A stretch of DNA of 34,574 bases, from NCBI RefSeq assembly GCF_001051235.1, contig NZ_CBTJ020000019.1, positions 1 through 34,574 of the forward strand, given 5' to 3'. Made by a program: the position numbers and the translations under genes. This document shows, one piece after another, positions 15,262 to 27,901 of the stretch. This DNA is from Candidatus Competibacter denitrificans Run_A_D11. Its GTDB lineage: Bacteria; Pseudomonadota; Gammaproteobacteria; Competibacterales; Competibacteraceae. Under the pieces are notes generated by a model. It had not been told where the DNA came from and searched no databases. It worked only from the letters and a program-made list of their open reading frames with translations. Each line of letters begins with the position of its first letter. Position 1 is the first letter of the stretch.

Positions 15262-16077
15262 ATGGCCGCCATCATCGCAATCGCCAATCAGAAAGGTGGT
15301 GTTGGTAAAACCACCACCGCTGTCAATCTAGCCGCCTGTTTATCGGCGCTCCGGCAGAACGTGCTCCTGATTGATCTGGACCCGCAAGGCAACGCCACCA
15401 TGGGATGCGGTGTTGACAAGCACGCTGTGACCGCGACCAGCTACGATGTCTTACTGGGCCAAGCGACCTTGACTGAGGCTTTGCAATGGATTGAAAAGGC
15501 GCAGATGCAGCTACTGCCGGCCAACGGCGATCTGACCGCTGCCGAAATCAACTTGCTGGAAGCAGAGAATGCGCCAGGCCGCCTGCGCACTGCTCTTGCA
15601 TCGGTAGAGTGGAATTTCGACATCATCATGATCGACTGCCCACCGGCTTTGAACATGCTGACCGTCAACGCGCTCACCGCCGCTCAATCGGTGATCGTGC
15701 CGGTCCAGTGCGAGTATTACGCGCTGGAGGGTCTATCGGCCCTGCTGGATACCATCGATAAGGTGCGCAATTCGACGAATCCCAAATTGCGGATTGAGGG
15801 AGTGCTACGGACCATGTTCGATCCCCGCAACCGGTTGGCCAACGATGTTTCGGCGCAGTTGCTGGCACATTTCGGCGATACGGTGTTCGAGACCCTCGTA
15901 CCGCGCAACGTCCGTCTGGCGGAGGCACCCAGCTATGGCTTGCCGATCATCTATTACGACGATGGCTCGCGCGGTGCGCAAAGCTATCGTGACCTAGCGA
16001 AGGAAGTCCGCAAGCGGCTGCGCCGGCCACCGCCGAAAACCGCAGCAACAACACAGGGAACGGGACAATCAGCATGA
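15262..16077 (+). CDS. parA: Chromosome-partitioning ATPase ParA/Soj
   Basis: A 271-residue deviant Walker-A ATPase. MAAIIAIANQKGGVGKTTT contains the signature lysine near the start of the P-loop and the second lysine near residue 16. LLIDLDPQGN follows as Walker A', and IIMIDCPPAL as Walker B. It binds DNA nonspecifically as an ATP dimer and moves ParB-parS complexes. The start at 15262 gives the canonical N-terminus; an open extension back to 15163 overlaps rsmG and is not used. It lacks an N-terminal helix-turn-helix, as expected for the chromosomal Soj type. The stop overlaps parB by four bases. Confidence 0.96.
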   Translation: MAAIIAIANQKGGVGKTTTAVNLAACLSALRQNVLLIDLDPQGNATMGCGVDKHAVTATSYDVLLGQATLTEALQWIEKAQMQLLPANGDLTAAEINLLEAENAPGRLRTALASVEWNFDIIMIDCPPALNMLTVNALTAAQSVIVPVQCEYYALEGLSALLDTIDKVRNSTNPKLRIEGVLRTMFDPRNRLANDVSAQLLAHFGDTVFETLVPRNVRLAEAPSYGLPIIYYDDGSRGAQSYRDLAKEVRKRLRRPPPKTAATTQGTGQSA

Positions 16078-16955
16078 TTAGAAAGAAAGGCGGGCTTGGA
16101 CGCGGTTTGGATGCCTTGCTCGGTGCGGGATTGACCGCTGCCAGCCGGTCTGAAGCCCCAGCGGAACCCGTTTTCTCAGAGACACTACGGCCATTGCCGG
16201 TCGAACACATCGTCAAGGGCCGCTATCAACCTCGCCAAACGCTGCAAGAGGATAGCTTGCACGAACTGGCTGACTCCATCCGTGCTCAGGGCTTGGTGCA
16301 ACCCATCGTCGTGCGGCCGTTGGGTGGTGAACACTACGAATTGATCGCCGGTGAACGGCGCTGGCGGGCTGCCCAATTGGCCGGGTTGAGCGAAATACCG
16401 GCTATCGTCCGTGAAGTGCCTGATCAAGCAGCGATTGCGATGGCGCTGATTGAGAACATTCAGCGCGAAGACTTGAACCCGTTGGAGGAAGCGGTTGCCT
16501 TGCGGCGCCTGATCGCCGAATTTGCGCTGACTCACCAGCAGGCCGCTGAAGCGATAGGCCGGTCGCGCACCTCGGTGACGAACTTGCTGCGACTGCTGGA
16601 TTTAACCGAGGATGTTCAGCGGCTGGTTCATGAGCGCAAACTGGAGATGGGCCACGCGCGAGCCTTGTTGCCTTTGCCGGCCGATTTGCAGCGTGAGGCC
16701 GCTCACCAAGTGCTGCTGCGCGGCCTATCGGCACGAGAAACCGAGGATCTGGTCCGCCGGCTGCTCAAACAGGAGGCCCTGACGCCGCCACGCGAGAAAC
16801 CCTTGGACCCTAATATCCGTTCCTTGCAAGATGATCTGTCAGAACGGTTGGGTGCCCGCGTGCAACTGCGGCAAGAAACTTCGGGCAAGGGCCGCATGGT
16901 AGTGCACTACAACAGCTTGGACGAGCTAGACGGCATTATTGCTCGAATGAAGTGA
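16074..16955 (+). CDS. parB: Chromosome-partitioning protein ParB/Spo0J (CTPase, parS-binding)
   Basis: A 293-residue protein. The N-terminal KKGGLGRGLDALLG motif contacts ParA. The ParB/Srx CTP-binding domain has GERRWRAAQLAG (93-104) and ENIQREDLNPLEEA (127-140). The helix-turn-helix LTHQQAAEAIGRSRTSVTNLL (about 152-172) reads parS. The C-terminal dimer domain ends at 293. ATG overlaps the parA stop (ATGA), so the two are coupled. I see no obvious parS palindrome (TGTTTCACGTGAAACA type) in the window. Confidence 0.96.
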   Translation: MIRKKGGLGRGLDALLGAGLTAASRSEAPAEPVFSETLRPLPVEHIVKGRYQPRQTLQEDSLHELADSIRAQGLVQPIVVRPLGGEHYELIAGERRWRAAQLAGLSEIPAIVREVPDQAAIAMALIENIQREDLNPLEEAVALRRLIAEFALTHQQAAEAIGRSRTSVTNLLRLLDLTEDVQRLVHERKLEMGHARALLPLPADLQREAAHQVLLRGLSARETEDLVRRLLKQEALTPPREKPLDPNIRSLQDDLSERLGARVQLRQETSGKGRMVVHYNSLDELDGIIARMK

Positions 16956-16969
16956 CACAGCGATTTTCG

Positions 16970-16999
16970 TTGACCCCACTGTGCCAAATTCCCTATAAT
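16970..16999 (+). promoter_or_regulatory. Near-consensus sigma70 promoter of the atp operon
   Basis: TTGACC (16970-16975), 18 bases, TATAAT (16994-16999). It is the best promoter match in the window: five of six and six of six. Transcription would start near 17006, leaving a leader of about 100 bases, A-rich just before atpI. It lies directly after the parB stop and would drive all nine atp genes. Confidence 0.8.
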
Positions 17000-17107
17000 T
17001 CGTAACATTCTACGTGGCTAGGATAGGTCAGGAAGCGAGTTTTTAAAGAACCTTTCCACAGTGGCGTAAAACAAAAAAACTAAAAACAAACAGCCATAAT
17101 TATAACT

Positions 17108-18297
<1,190 letters not shown>

Positions 18298-18313
18298 GGA
18301 ATCGCAGGCTGCG

Positions 18314-18337
18314 GATCTCAAGATCGAAGCTGAGATC
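18314..18337 (+). other. Intercistronic hairpin between atpB and atpE
   Basis: GATCTCA (18314-18320) pairs with TGAGATC (18331-18337) around a 10-base loop. No T-run follows. In E. coli the equivalent gap raises translation of the c subunit, which is needed in about ten copies; this hairpin could mark RNA processing or set that ratio, by inference. Confidence 0.4.
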
Positions 18338-18390
18338 TCATCCTGGGTCCAAGGTCAATGAGTTTTTTTCATCCACACTTCAATCTCTGA

Positions 18391-18690
<300 letters not shown>

Positions 18691-18742
18691 GCGGCCACGC
18701 TTTTAAGACGGGTTTGTCTCGTGTACCTGAGGAGGTAATCGC

Positions 18743-19213
18743 GTGAACTTCAATGCCACTCTTATAGGGCAGATGATCACGTTCGGCCTGCTGGTGCTCT
18801 TTACGATGAAGTTTGTATGGCCGCCGATCATCCGGGCCATGCAGGAGCGCCAGAAACGGATCGCCGATGGTTTGGCATCTGCCGAGCGCGGCGTGCGCGA
18901 GCAGGAGCTGGCCAAAGCCAAAGCCTCGCAACTGTTGAAGGAAGCGAAGCAGCAAGCGGCCGAAATCGTCGCCCAGGCTCACAAGCGCGCCAACGAAATC
19001 ATCGAGCAATCGAAACAGGAAGCCCGTACCGAGGGTGACCGCCAGCTCGTCGCCGCCAAGGCCGAAATTGAGCAGGAGGCCAATCGCGCTCGTGAACAGC
19101 TTCGCAGTCAGGTCGTTAGCCTGGCGATAGCCGGTGCCAGCAAGGTGCTTAAGCGTGAGGTCGATGAAGCGGCCAACGCCGCCATGCTGGATGATCTGGT
19201 CGCTGAGCTATAA
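18743..19213 (+). CDS. atpF: F1Fo ATP synthase subunit b
   Basis: 156 residues with one N-terminal membrane helix (about 5-26) followed by a long charged coiled coil rich in alanine, glutamate, lysine and glutamine (about 30-140), the peripheral stalk. There is a single b gene and no b', as in gammaproteobacteria. GTG start with GGAGG seven bases upstream. Next to atpH, 11 bp apart. Confidence 0.95.
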   Translation: MNFNATLIGQMITFGLLVLFTMKFVWPPIIRAMQERQKRIADGLASAERGVREQELAKAKASQLLKEAKQQAAEIVAQAHKRANEIIEQSKQEARTEGDRQLVAAKAEIEQEANRAREQLRSQVVSLAIAGASKVLKREVDEAANAAMLDDLVAEL

Positions 19214-19224
19214 CCCTACGGACC

Positions 19225-19812
19225 ATGCCCATGGCTGACCCGACACCCGTTGTTCGACCGACCTCCGCTGCCCGGCCCTACGCGCGCGCCGCGTTCGAGG
19301 ATGCCCAAGCGGCCAATACGCTACCGCTTTGGTCGGATCTTTTGCAGGCTGCCGCTGCCGTGGCCGCCGATCCGGCCATGCAACGGCTGCTGGGGCCTTG
19401 GAATCCGCAATTGCGCGGTGAACAAAAAGCCGCGCTGGTAGCCGACTTGTGCCGCGATATTCGTGGCGCCGCCGCCCAAGCGATTCCAGAGACCTTCGTC
19501 ACCTTCCTCAAGGTGCTGGCCGAGTTTCACCGCTTGCACCAGCTTCCCAGCATCGCCGCCCTGTTTGAGCGGTTTCGTGCGGACGCTGAAAGCATCTTGC
19601 GCGCTGAGCTGATTTCTGCCTCGGCCGTAACCGATGCCCAGCGCAAGCGCGTGACCAAGGCGCTCAAAGCGAAGTTCAAGCGTAGCGTCATGCTGGATTG
19701 CAAGACGGACCCAGCATTGATCGCGGGTGCGGTGATCCGCATCGGCGACCGGGTGATCGACGGGTCGGCGCGCGGTCGGCTGGACAAACTTGCCACGGCC
19801 TTAAGCCAGTAA
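19225..19812 (+). CDS. atpH: F1Fo ATP synthase subunit delta
   Basis: A 195-residue protein with ARPYARAAFEDAQ near the N-terminus, the AtpH signature, and the C-terminal DPALIAGAVIRIGDRVIDGSARGRL block that binds subunit b. It is about 17 residues longer than in E. coli, mostly at the N-terminus. Two in-frame ATGs compete (19225 and 19231); the second has a weak GGA at better spacing, so the start may be two codons shorter. It joins the F1 head to the peripheral stalk. Confidence 0.93.
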   Translation: MPMADPTPVVRPTSAARPYARAAFEDAQAANTLPLWSDLLQAAAAVAADPAMQRLLGPWNPQLRGEQKAALVADLCRDIRGAAAQAIPETFVTFLKVLAEFHRLHQLPSIAALFERFRADAESILRAELISASAVTDAQRKRVTKALKAKFKRSVMLDCKTDPALIAGAVIRIGDRVIDGSARGRLDKLATALSQ

Positions 19813-19827
19813 GGGGATTACCGTTTT

Positions 19828-21387
<1,560 letters not shown>

Positions 21388-21399
21388 GCGGGATTCAGC

Positions 21400-22263
21400 A
21401 TGGCCGGCGCCAAAGAGATACGTACCAAGATCAAGAGTATTCAAAGTACTCAAAAAATCACCAAAGCCATGGAAATGGTGGCGGCGAGCAAGATGCGGAA
21501 GGCCCAAGAACGCATGAAAGCGGCCCGGCCTTACGCGACCAAGATCCGTAACGTGATCTCGCACTTGGCTCACGCCCATACCGAGTACCGCAGTCCGGGC
21601 TTGACTGAGCGCGATCTCAAGCGGGTTGGGTTGATCGTAGTGTCAACTGACCGGGGTCTGTGCGGTGGCTTAAACACCAATCTGTTTAAGGCGACGATTC
21701 TCGCCATGCAGGATTGGCGGAAACGCGACATCGAAATTGATATCTGCACCGTCGGCACTAAGGCGTTCCAGTTTTTCCGCCGCTTGAAGGGTAACATCGT
21801 GGCCCACGTTTCCCACTTGGGCGACTCGCCACGCTTCGAGGACGTGCTGGGACCGGTTAAGGTGATGGCCGATGCGTTCGCGGAAGGGAAGGTTGACGCG
21901 ATCTATCTGGTGTACAACGAATTCGTTAACACCATGAGCCAGAAACCGAGGATCGAGCGCTTAATGCCCATTACCGCCGAGGTACAGGATGCAGCCCCAC
22001 ACCATCGCTGGGACTACATTTACGAACCCGATCCCAAGGACTTGATCGAGTTATTGCTGCGGCGTTACAGCGAATCGGTGGTCTATCAGTCGCTGGTGGA
22101 AAATGTTGCCAGCGAAATGGCCGCGCGTATGGTCGCCATGAAGAGCGCCTCCGATAATGCGGGTACGCTCATCGATGAATTGCAACTGATCTACAACAAG
22201 GCCCGACAGGCGTCGATTACCCAGGAATTGGCTGAAATCGTGGGTGGCGCCGCTGCGGTTTAG
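21400..22263 (+). CDS. atpG: F1Fo ATP synthase subunit gamma
   Basis: 287 residues. [32 protein letters not shown] is the hallmark N-terminal helix (split for reading as [14 protein letters not shown] and [12 protein letters not shown]), and [11 protein letters not shown] the conserved central motif. The C-terminal helix ends [15 protein letters not shown]. It is the central rotor shaft linking the c-ring to the alpha-beta hexamer. Preceded by GGCGGGA. Confidence 0.97.
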   Translation: MAGAKEIRTKIKSIQSTQKITKAMEMVAASKMRKAQERMKAARPYATKIRNVISHLAHAHTEYRSPGLTERDLKRVGLIVVSTDRGLCGGLNTNLFKATILAMQDWRKRDIEIDICTVGTKAFQFFRRLKGNIVAHVSHLGDSPRFEDVLGPVKVMADAFAEGKVDAIYLVYNEFVNTMSQKPRIERLMPITAEVQDAAPHHRWDYIYEPDPKDLIELLLRRYSESVVYQSLVENVASEMAARMVAMKSASDNAGTLIDELQLIYNKARQASITQELAEIVGGAAAV

Positions 22264-22275
22264 GGAACGCGGCAA

Positions 22276-22298
22276 GCGCCCATCACAGCGATGGGCGC
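22276..22298 (+). other. Strong intercistronic hairpin between atpG and atpD
   Basis: GCGCCCATC (22276-22284) and GATGGGCGC (22290-22298) form a perfect 9-bp stem with a 5-base loop. GCGGTGAAAC follows, not a T-run, so it is not a terminator. It lies about 30 bases upstream of the atpD start and could be an RNA stability or processing element. Confidence 0.5.
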
Positions 22299-22305
22299 GC
22301 GGTGA

Positions 22306-23706
<1,401 letters not shown>

Positions 23707-23768
23707 TGGGATAGCGGTCTCGATCACACGGGGCCGCATTCCATGCTAACTGACCAGGAGACGCACGC

Positions 23769-24197
23769 ATGGCCATGACATTACATGTTGACATCGTCAG
23801 CGCGGAGAAGGAGCTGTTTTCCGGCCCCGCCGAGATGGTGACGGCGCCTGGTGAGATGGGCGAACTCGGCATTCTGCCCCGCCATAGCCAATTGATAACG
23901 CGGCTGAAACCCGGTCAGGTTCGAGTCCGGCTACAAGGCGGCGAAGAGCAACTGTTCTATGTGTCCGGTGGATTACTGGAAGTCCAACCGAGTTTGGTGA
24001 CGATCCTGTCTGATACGGCTGAACGCGCGCGAGATCTGGATGAAGCGTCCGCCCAGGCTGCCAAACAGCGCGCCGAACAGGTGATTGCCGCCCATCAGGG
24101 TGATTTTGAGTATGCCCGCGCCAAAGCCGAACTGGCTGAGGCTATCGCTCAATTACAAGCGATTGAAAGATTGCGCAAGATACGCAAAGCGGGATAG
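23769..24197 (+). CDS. atpC: F1Fo ATP synthase subunit epsilon
   Basis: 142 residues. The N-terminal beta-sandwich starts [19 protein letters not shown] and contains [15 protein letters not shown]-terminal two-helix arm (about 88-135) follows, the element that can inhibit ATP hydrolysis. AGGAG is eight bases before the ATG at 23769. It is the last gene of the operon and is followed by a strong terminator. Confidence 0.96.
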   Translation: MAMTLHVDIVSAEKELFSGPAEMVTAPGEMGELGILPRHSQLITRLKPGQVRVRLQGGEEQLFYVSGGLLEVQPSLVTILSDTAERARDLDEASAQAAKQRAEQVIAAHQGDFEYARAKAELAEAIAQLQAIERLRKIRKAG

Positions 24198-24235
24198 CCG
24201 GCTAATAATAATAAATATTTAGACCCCCCAATTAG

Positions 24236-24260
24236 GCCGCGACTTTGTCGCGGCTTTTTT
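24236..24260 (+). terminator. Intrinsic terminator of the atp operon
   Basis: GCCGCGAC (24236-24243), a TTT loop, GTCGCGGC (24247-24254), then six Ts. A perfect 8-bp GC-rich stem and T-run make this a textbook terminator. It separates the atp operon from glmU. Confidence 0.92.
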
Positions 24261-24364
24261 ATTCCCCAGTACCCGAAATGCCCTACCAAGCGATTTGCTG
24301 GTGGGTTTCTCATTCTCCAGGTAAGGTTCGCTACAATATTGAAAGATTTTTTGGAGGCAGATCA

Positions 24365-25744
24365 ATGATGCAACAGCTTTCTGTCGTCATCCTTGCCGCC
24401 GGCAAGGGGAAGCGGATGGTTTCGGATTCGCCCAAAGTTTTGCACCAGATAGGTGGCAAACCGTTGTTGGGACATGTCTTGCGCACCGCCAGGTGCCTTG
24501 ACGCGGCCAAACGCCTCGTGGTGTACGGCCATGGTGGCGAGGCGGTCAAAGCGGCCTTTGCGAGCGAAACGGATATCGTTTGGGTCGAACAAGCGCAACA
24601 ATTAGGCACTGGCCACGCGATAGCGCAAGCATTGCCAGCCATCGACCCATCTGATGTGGTCTTAGTGTTGTATGGGGATGTCCCTCTTATTCGCGCTGAA
24701 ACCTTGCAGCCGCTGGTCGCTGATGCCCGAGCTGGACGACTAGCGCTGCTGACCGTCGAACTCATTAATCCCTCTGGCTATGGCCGCATTGTCCGAGACG
24801 AGCGGGGGCGGGTGTTGCGGATCGTCGAACATAAAGAAGCCACGCCTATCGAGCGGAATTTACGCGAGATCAATACCGGGATTTTGGCGGTTTCGGCCGA
24901 CAAGTTGCGCGGCTGGGTCAGCGAGTTGGACAATGACAATTCGCAGGGAGAATATTATCTGACCGATATTATTGAACTAGCGGTGCGCGATGGCGTGCCG
25001 GTCGAAGCCTTCACCGTGACGGAACCCGCTGAGGTGCAAGGGATCAACGACCGCCAGCAATTGGCTGAGCTGGAACGATTTTACCAGGCACGGCAGACCG
25101 AGAAATTACTGATCGACGGCGTAACCCTACTCGATCCAGCGCGCGTGGATATTCGAGGGACCATCAGCACCGGTAAAGATGTCGTGATCGATGTCAACGT
25201 CATTTTCGAAGGAAATATCCGTTTAGGTAACCGAGTGCGGATTGGGCCATTTTGCCTATTGCGAGATGCGGTTATTGGGGATGATGTCGAGATTCAGTCC
25301 CACTGCTGGATCGATAGCGCAGAGGTTGGAAACGGCGCCCATATCGGACCTTTCGCTCGGCTGCGGCCAGAGTCGCGCTTGGCGCCTGGCGTGCATATCG
25401 GCAACTTCGTCGAGACAAAAAAGGCGACTATCGGCCCTGGCTCCAAGGTCAATCATCTGACCTATATCGGTGATGCCGAGATCGGTGCAAGTGTTAATAT
25501 CGGCGCTGGTACCATCACCTGCAATTATGATGGGGCCAATAAGCATAAGACGGTGATCGGTGACGGGGCTTTCATTGGCTCTAACAGCTCGCTCGTGGCA
25601 CCGGTACAGATCGGCCAGGGCGCCACAGTCGGTGCTGGATCGGCGGTCAGCGGCACGGTACCCGATCACGGCTTGTGTCTGACGCGCGCTCCCCGTAAAG
25701 ATGTGGCGAACTGGGAGCGACCAACGAAACCGGCTAAAAATTAA
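24365..25744 (+). CDS. glmU: Bifunctional UDP-GlcNAc pyrophosphorylase / glucosamine-1-phosphate acetyltransferase
   Basis: 459 residues from ATG 24365. The N-terminal Rossmann uridyltransferase starts [14 protein letters not shown] (5-18). From about residue 250 there is a left-handed beta-helix of hexapeptide repeats, with [11 protein letters not shown] and the acetyltransferase active-site region FAR-LRP...HIGNFVE. It makes UDP-GlcNAc for peptidoglycan and lipopolysaccharide in the cytoplasm. GGAGG lies seven bases before the start; the open frame back to 24245 would cross the atp terminator and is rejected. A TACAAT at 24332-24337 is a possible -10 box. In E. coli glmU also follows atpC, but glmS comes next; here gltX does. 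Confidence 0.96.
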   Translation: MMQQLSVVILAAGKGKRMVSDSPKVLHQIGGKPLLGHVLRTARCLDAAKRLVVYGHGGEAVKAAFASETDIVWVEQAQQLGTGHAIAQALPAIDPSDVVLVLYGDVPLIRAETLQPLVADARAGRLALLTVELINPSGYGRIVRDERGRVLRIVEHKEATPIERNLREINTGILAVSADKLRGWVSELDNDNSQGEYYLTDIIELAVRDGVPVEAFTVTEPAEVQGINDRQQLAELERFYQARQTEKLLIDGVTLLDPARVDIRGTISTGKDVVIDVNVIFEGNIRLGNRVRIGPFCLLRDAVIGDDVEIQSHCWIDSAEVGNGAHIGPFARLRPESRLAPGVHIGNFVETKKATIGPGSKVNHLTYIGDAEIGASVNIGAGTITCNYDGANKHKTVIGDGAFIGSNSSLVAPVQIGQGATVGAGSAVSGTVPDHGLCLTRAPRKDVANWERPTKPAKN

Positions 25745-25785
25745 GTTCATGCTGGTCACCCCTTTGCTTTGTTAACGGATCGTCC

Positions 25786-27201
25786 ATGGTCAAAACTCGT
25801 TTTGCGCCCAGCCCTACCGGCTATTTACACATCGGCGGCGCCCGTACCGCGCTCTTTTCATGGTTATACGCCCGTCGCCACGGTGGCCCCTTCGTGCTGC
25901 GCATTGAAGACACCGATCTAGAGCGCTCGACACCAGAAGCGGTGAACGCCATTTTGGAAGGGATGAATTGGCTGGGGCTGGATTACGATGAAGGGCCTTT
26001 CTATCAGACCCAACGCTTTGACCGCTATCGGGAGGTGCTTCAGCACCTGTTGCGTGAGGGCAAGGCTTACTATTGCTATTGCACTCGTGACGAATTGGAT
26101 GCATTGCGCGAAGAACAACGCCGTCGCAAGGAAAAACCCCGCTACGACGGTCGGCATCGTAATTATCAAGGGCCACCCCGTGAGGGAGTGGAACCGGTGA
26201 TACGGTTCAAAAATCCTACTGACGGTGAAGTGGTCGTTGACGATTTGATTCGCGGCGCAATCGTTTTTCAGAATACCGAACTTGATGATCTGATCATCGC
26301 CCGCGCCGACGGCTCACCCACTTATAATTTTTGTGTGGTGGTCGATGATATGGATATGGGAATCACCCATGTCGTGCGGGGCGACGATCACATCAACAAT
26401 ACACCACGCCAAATCAATATTCTCAAAGCATTGAATGCGCCTATTCCGAAGTATGGGCACGTTCCAATGATTCTTGGGCCGGACGGCCAGAAATTATCCA
26501 AACGGCACGGTGCCGCCAGCGTCATGGAATGCCGAGATTTGGGTTACTTGCCGGCGGCGATACTCAATTACTTGGTCCGGCTGGGTTGGTCGCACGGTGA
26601 TCAGGAGATTTTTTCCCTGGATGACATGGTAGAGTTATTCGATCTTGACGCCTGTAATAAGGCGGCCTCGGCGATCAACCCCTCAAAATTGATCTGGCTC
26701 AACAAGCATTATTTGAAAACGCTAGATCCGGCCCATGTCGCCCGCCATCTGAGCTGGCATATCGGCCAATTGGGGATTGATCCCGCCGAGGGTCCACCAC
26801 TGACTGAAGTGGTTAAAGCCTTCGCCGAACGTGCAGACACGCTGAAAGATTTAGCCGAAGCGGCCACATTTCTTTACCGGGAATTCCAGGATTACGAAGC
26901 GAAAGCAGCGAGTAAGAATTTGGTGATTGCCGCTGAAGGGCCTTTAATGCGCCTAAGAGAGGCGTTGGCCGCGCTAAGCGAATGGAAAGCTGAACCCATC
27001 CACGAGACGGTCAAGCAAGTCGCGTTGCAAGAAAATTTAGCCTTGGGTAAGGTCGCACAGCCATTACGAGTCGCCGTTTCCGGCAGTAGTGTATCCCCAC
27101 CCATTGATATTACCCTGGAGTTACTAGGGCAGCCGAAAACCCTTGAACGGATCGACCGTGCGCTACGCTATCTCCGCCAAGGTGCCAGCGGGAATCATTG
27201 A
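25786..27201 (+). CDS. gltX: Glutamyl-tRNA synthetase
   Basis: A 471-residue class I synthetase. The HIGH motif appears as HIGG (15-18) after FAPSPTGYL, and KMSKS as KLSKR (236-240). YYCYC (96-100) lies where many bacterial GluRS bind zinc. It charges tRNA-Glu with glutamate; the tRNA-Glu gene lies about 180 bp downstream. The C-terminal anticodon-binding helical domain is full length. It begins 41 bp after glmU with no terminator between, so the two may be cotranscribed. Confidence 0.96.
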   Translation: MVKTRFAPSPTGYLHIGGARTALFSWLYARRHGGPFVLRIEDTDLERSTPEAVNAILEGMNWLGLDYDEGPFYQTQRFDRYREVLQHLLREGKAYYCYCTRDELDALREEQRRRKEKPRYDGRHRNYQGPPREGVEPVIRFKNPTDGEVVVDDLIRGAIVFQNTELDDLIIARADGSPTYNFCVVVDDMDMGITHVVRGDDHINNTPRQINILKALNAPIPKYGHVPMILGPDGQKLSKRHGAASVMECRDLGYLPAAILNYLVRLGWSHGDQEIFSLDDMVELFDLDACNKAASAINPSKLIWLNKHYLKTLDPAHVARHLSWHIGQLGIDPAEGPPLTEVVKAFAERADTLKDLAEAATFLYREFQDYEAKAASKNLVIAAEGPLMRLREALAALSEWKAEPIHETVKQVALQENLALGKVAQPLRVAVSGSSVSPPIDITLELLGQPKTLERIDRALRYLRQGASGNH

Positions 27202-27215
27202 ATCCGTTTCAGTGA

Positions 27216-27244
27216 TTGACAGGATTTTGTAAGTCTTTTAAGCT
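27216..27244 (+). promoter_or_regulatory. Predicted promoter of tRNA-Ala
   Basis: TTGACA (27216-27221) is a perfect -35. After 17 bases comes TAAGCT (27239-27244), a weak -10. Initiation would fall near 27251, about ten bases before the mature tRNA. It lies just after the gltX stop. Confidence 0.5.
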
Positions 27245-27261
27245 AATCGTCTAAGGTTTTT

Positions 27262-27337
27262 GGGGCCATAGCTCAGCTGGGAGAGCGCCTGCATGGCATG
27301 CAGGAGGTCGTCGGTTCGATCCCGTCTGGCTCCACCA
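27262..27337 (+). tRNA. tRNA-Ala (GGC anticodon)
   Basis: 76 bases with encoded CCA. The acceptor arms GGGGCCA and TGGCTCC pair with one G-U. The D-arm is GCTCAGCTGGGAGAGC, the anticodon stem-loop CCTGC-ATGGCAT-GCAGG reads GGC, and the T-arm contains GGTTCGATCCC (TTCGA loop). All four arms fold without mismatch beyond the wobble pair. Confidence 0.96.
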
Positions 27338-27342
27338 ATATG

Positions 27343-27372
27343 ACCGTCATTTTGGGTGACGGTTTATTTTTT
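27343..27372 (+). terminator. Terminator-like hairpin between tRNA-Ala and tRNA-Glu
   Basis: ACCGTCA (27343-27349), loop TTTTGGG, TGACGGT (27357-27363), then TTATTTTTT. This is an intrinsic terminator by shape, five bases after the tRNA-Ala CCA end. It leaves only about nine bases before tRNA-Glu, too few for that gene's own ordinary promoter, so it may be leaky or a processing signal. Confidence 0.65.
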
Positions 27373-27381
27373 ACATACACT

Positions 27382-27457
27382 GTCCCCATCGTCTAGAGGC
27401 CCAGGACACCGCCCTTTCACGGCAGTAACAGGGGTTCGAATCCCCTTGGGGACGCCA
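27382..27457 (+). tRNA. tRNA-Glu (TTC anticodon)
   Basis: 76 bases with encoded GCCA end. The acceptor is GTCCCC(A) with (T)GGGGAC, the anticodon loop CTTTCAC between CCGCC and GGCAG reads TTC, and the T-arm contains GGTTCGAATCC. It sits near gltX, whose product charges it, and the truD gene elsewhere in the window modifies this tRNA at position 13. Confidence 0.96.
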
Positions 27458-27901
27458 TTCTATTGCGGTTCGTTTAGTCGTAGCTCGATATCTGATTTGA
27501 CACTCCCAGCATTCTGGTGGCGTAGGATCTACATCAGAAATAAAGCCTGCTGCGTGACCCCTGAAATACCCGATACAGGACCGTTAGGAGAAAGCGCTGT
27601 CGCAGCGTATCTATCGGCACATACCGGGCGACATCTTGGCAAAGTGCGTGGCGACCTTTTCAAAAGATCACGCTCCCTCATTACCTGAGCTAGCGCCTGG
27701 CGCAATCGCTGCCAAATTCTGTTCATCCCGTTCCTCAATAATTCCTGTCGGGCGCCTATGGGCGCTAGCGTCCCACACCGCACCAACCCAGTTGGCCAGC
27801 GGCGTATTATCGGCATCGACAGGCGCCGCCCCGCTTGCCGAATGCTTCGGTATACGCCCCATGGTCGTGTCCGCTGATGGCCAGCTTCTCACTTTAAGAT
27901 C
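27458..27901 (+). other. Gene-poor stretch between tRNA-Glu and the MaoC-Pta gene
   Basis: Open frames occur on both strands (for example 27636-27905 plus and 27529-27816 minus) but none has a recognisable product, a convincing ribosome binding site or typical composition. A perfect 9-base inverted repeat, GCTAGCGCC (27689-27697) and GGCGCTAGC (27761-27769), spans about 80 bp. A TTGACA at 27497-27502 lacks a matching -10. The stretch could be decayed coding sequence or a remnant left beside a tRNA gene, but I cannot show either. Confidence 0.5.

Noticed and set aside
14466..17107. parS site near parAB
   Set aside because: I searched by eye for a TGTTTCACGTGAAACA-like palindrome and found none; a degenerate site may have been missed.
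24245..24364. Extension of glmU upstream of 24365
   Set aside because: It begins within the atp terminator T-run; GGAGG points to 24365.
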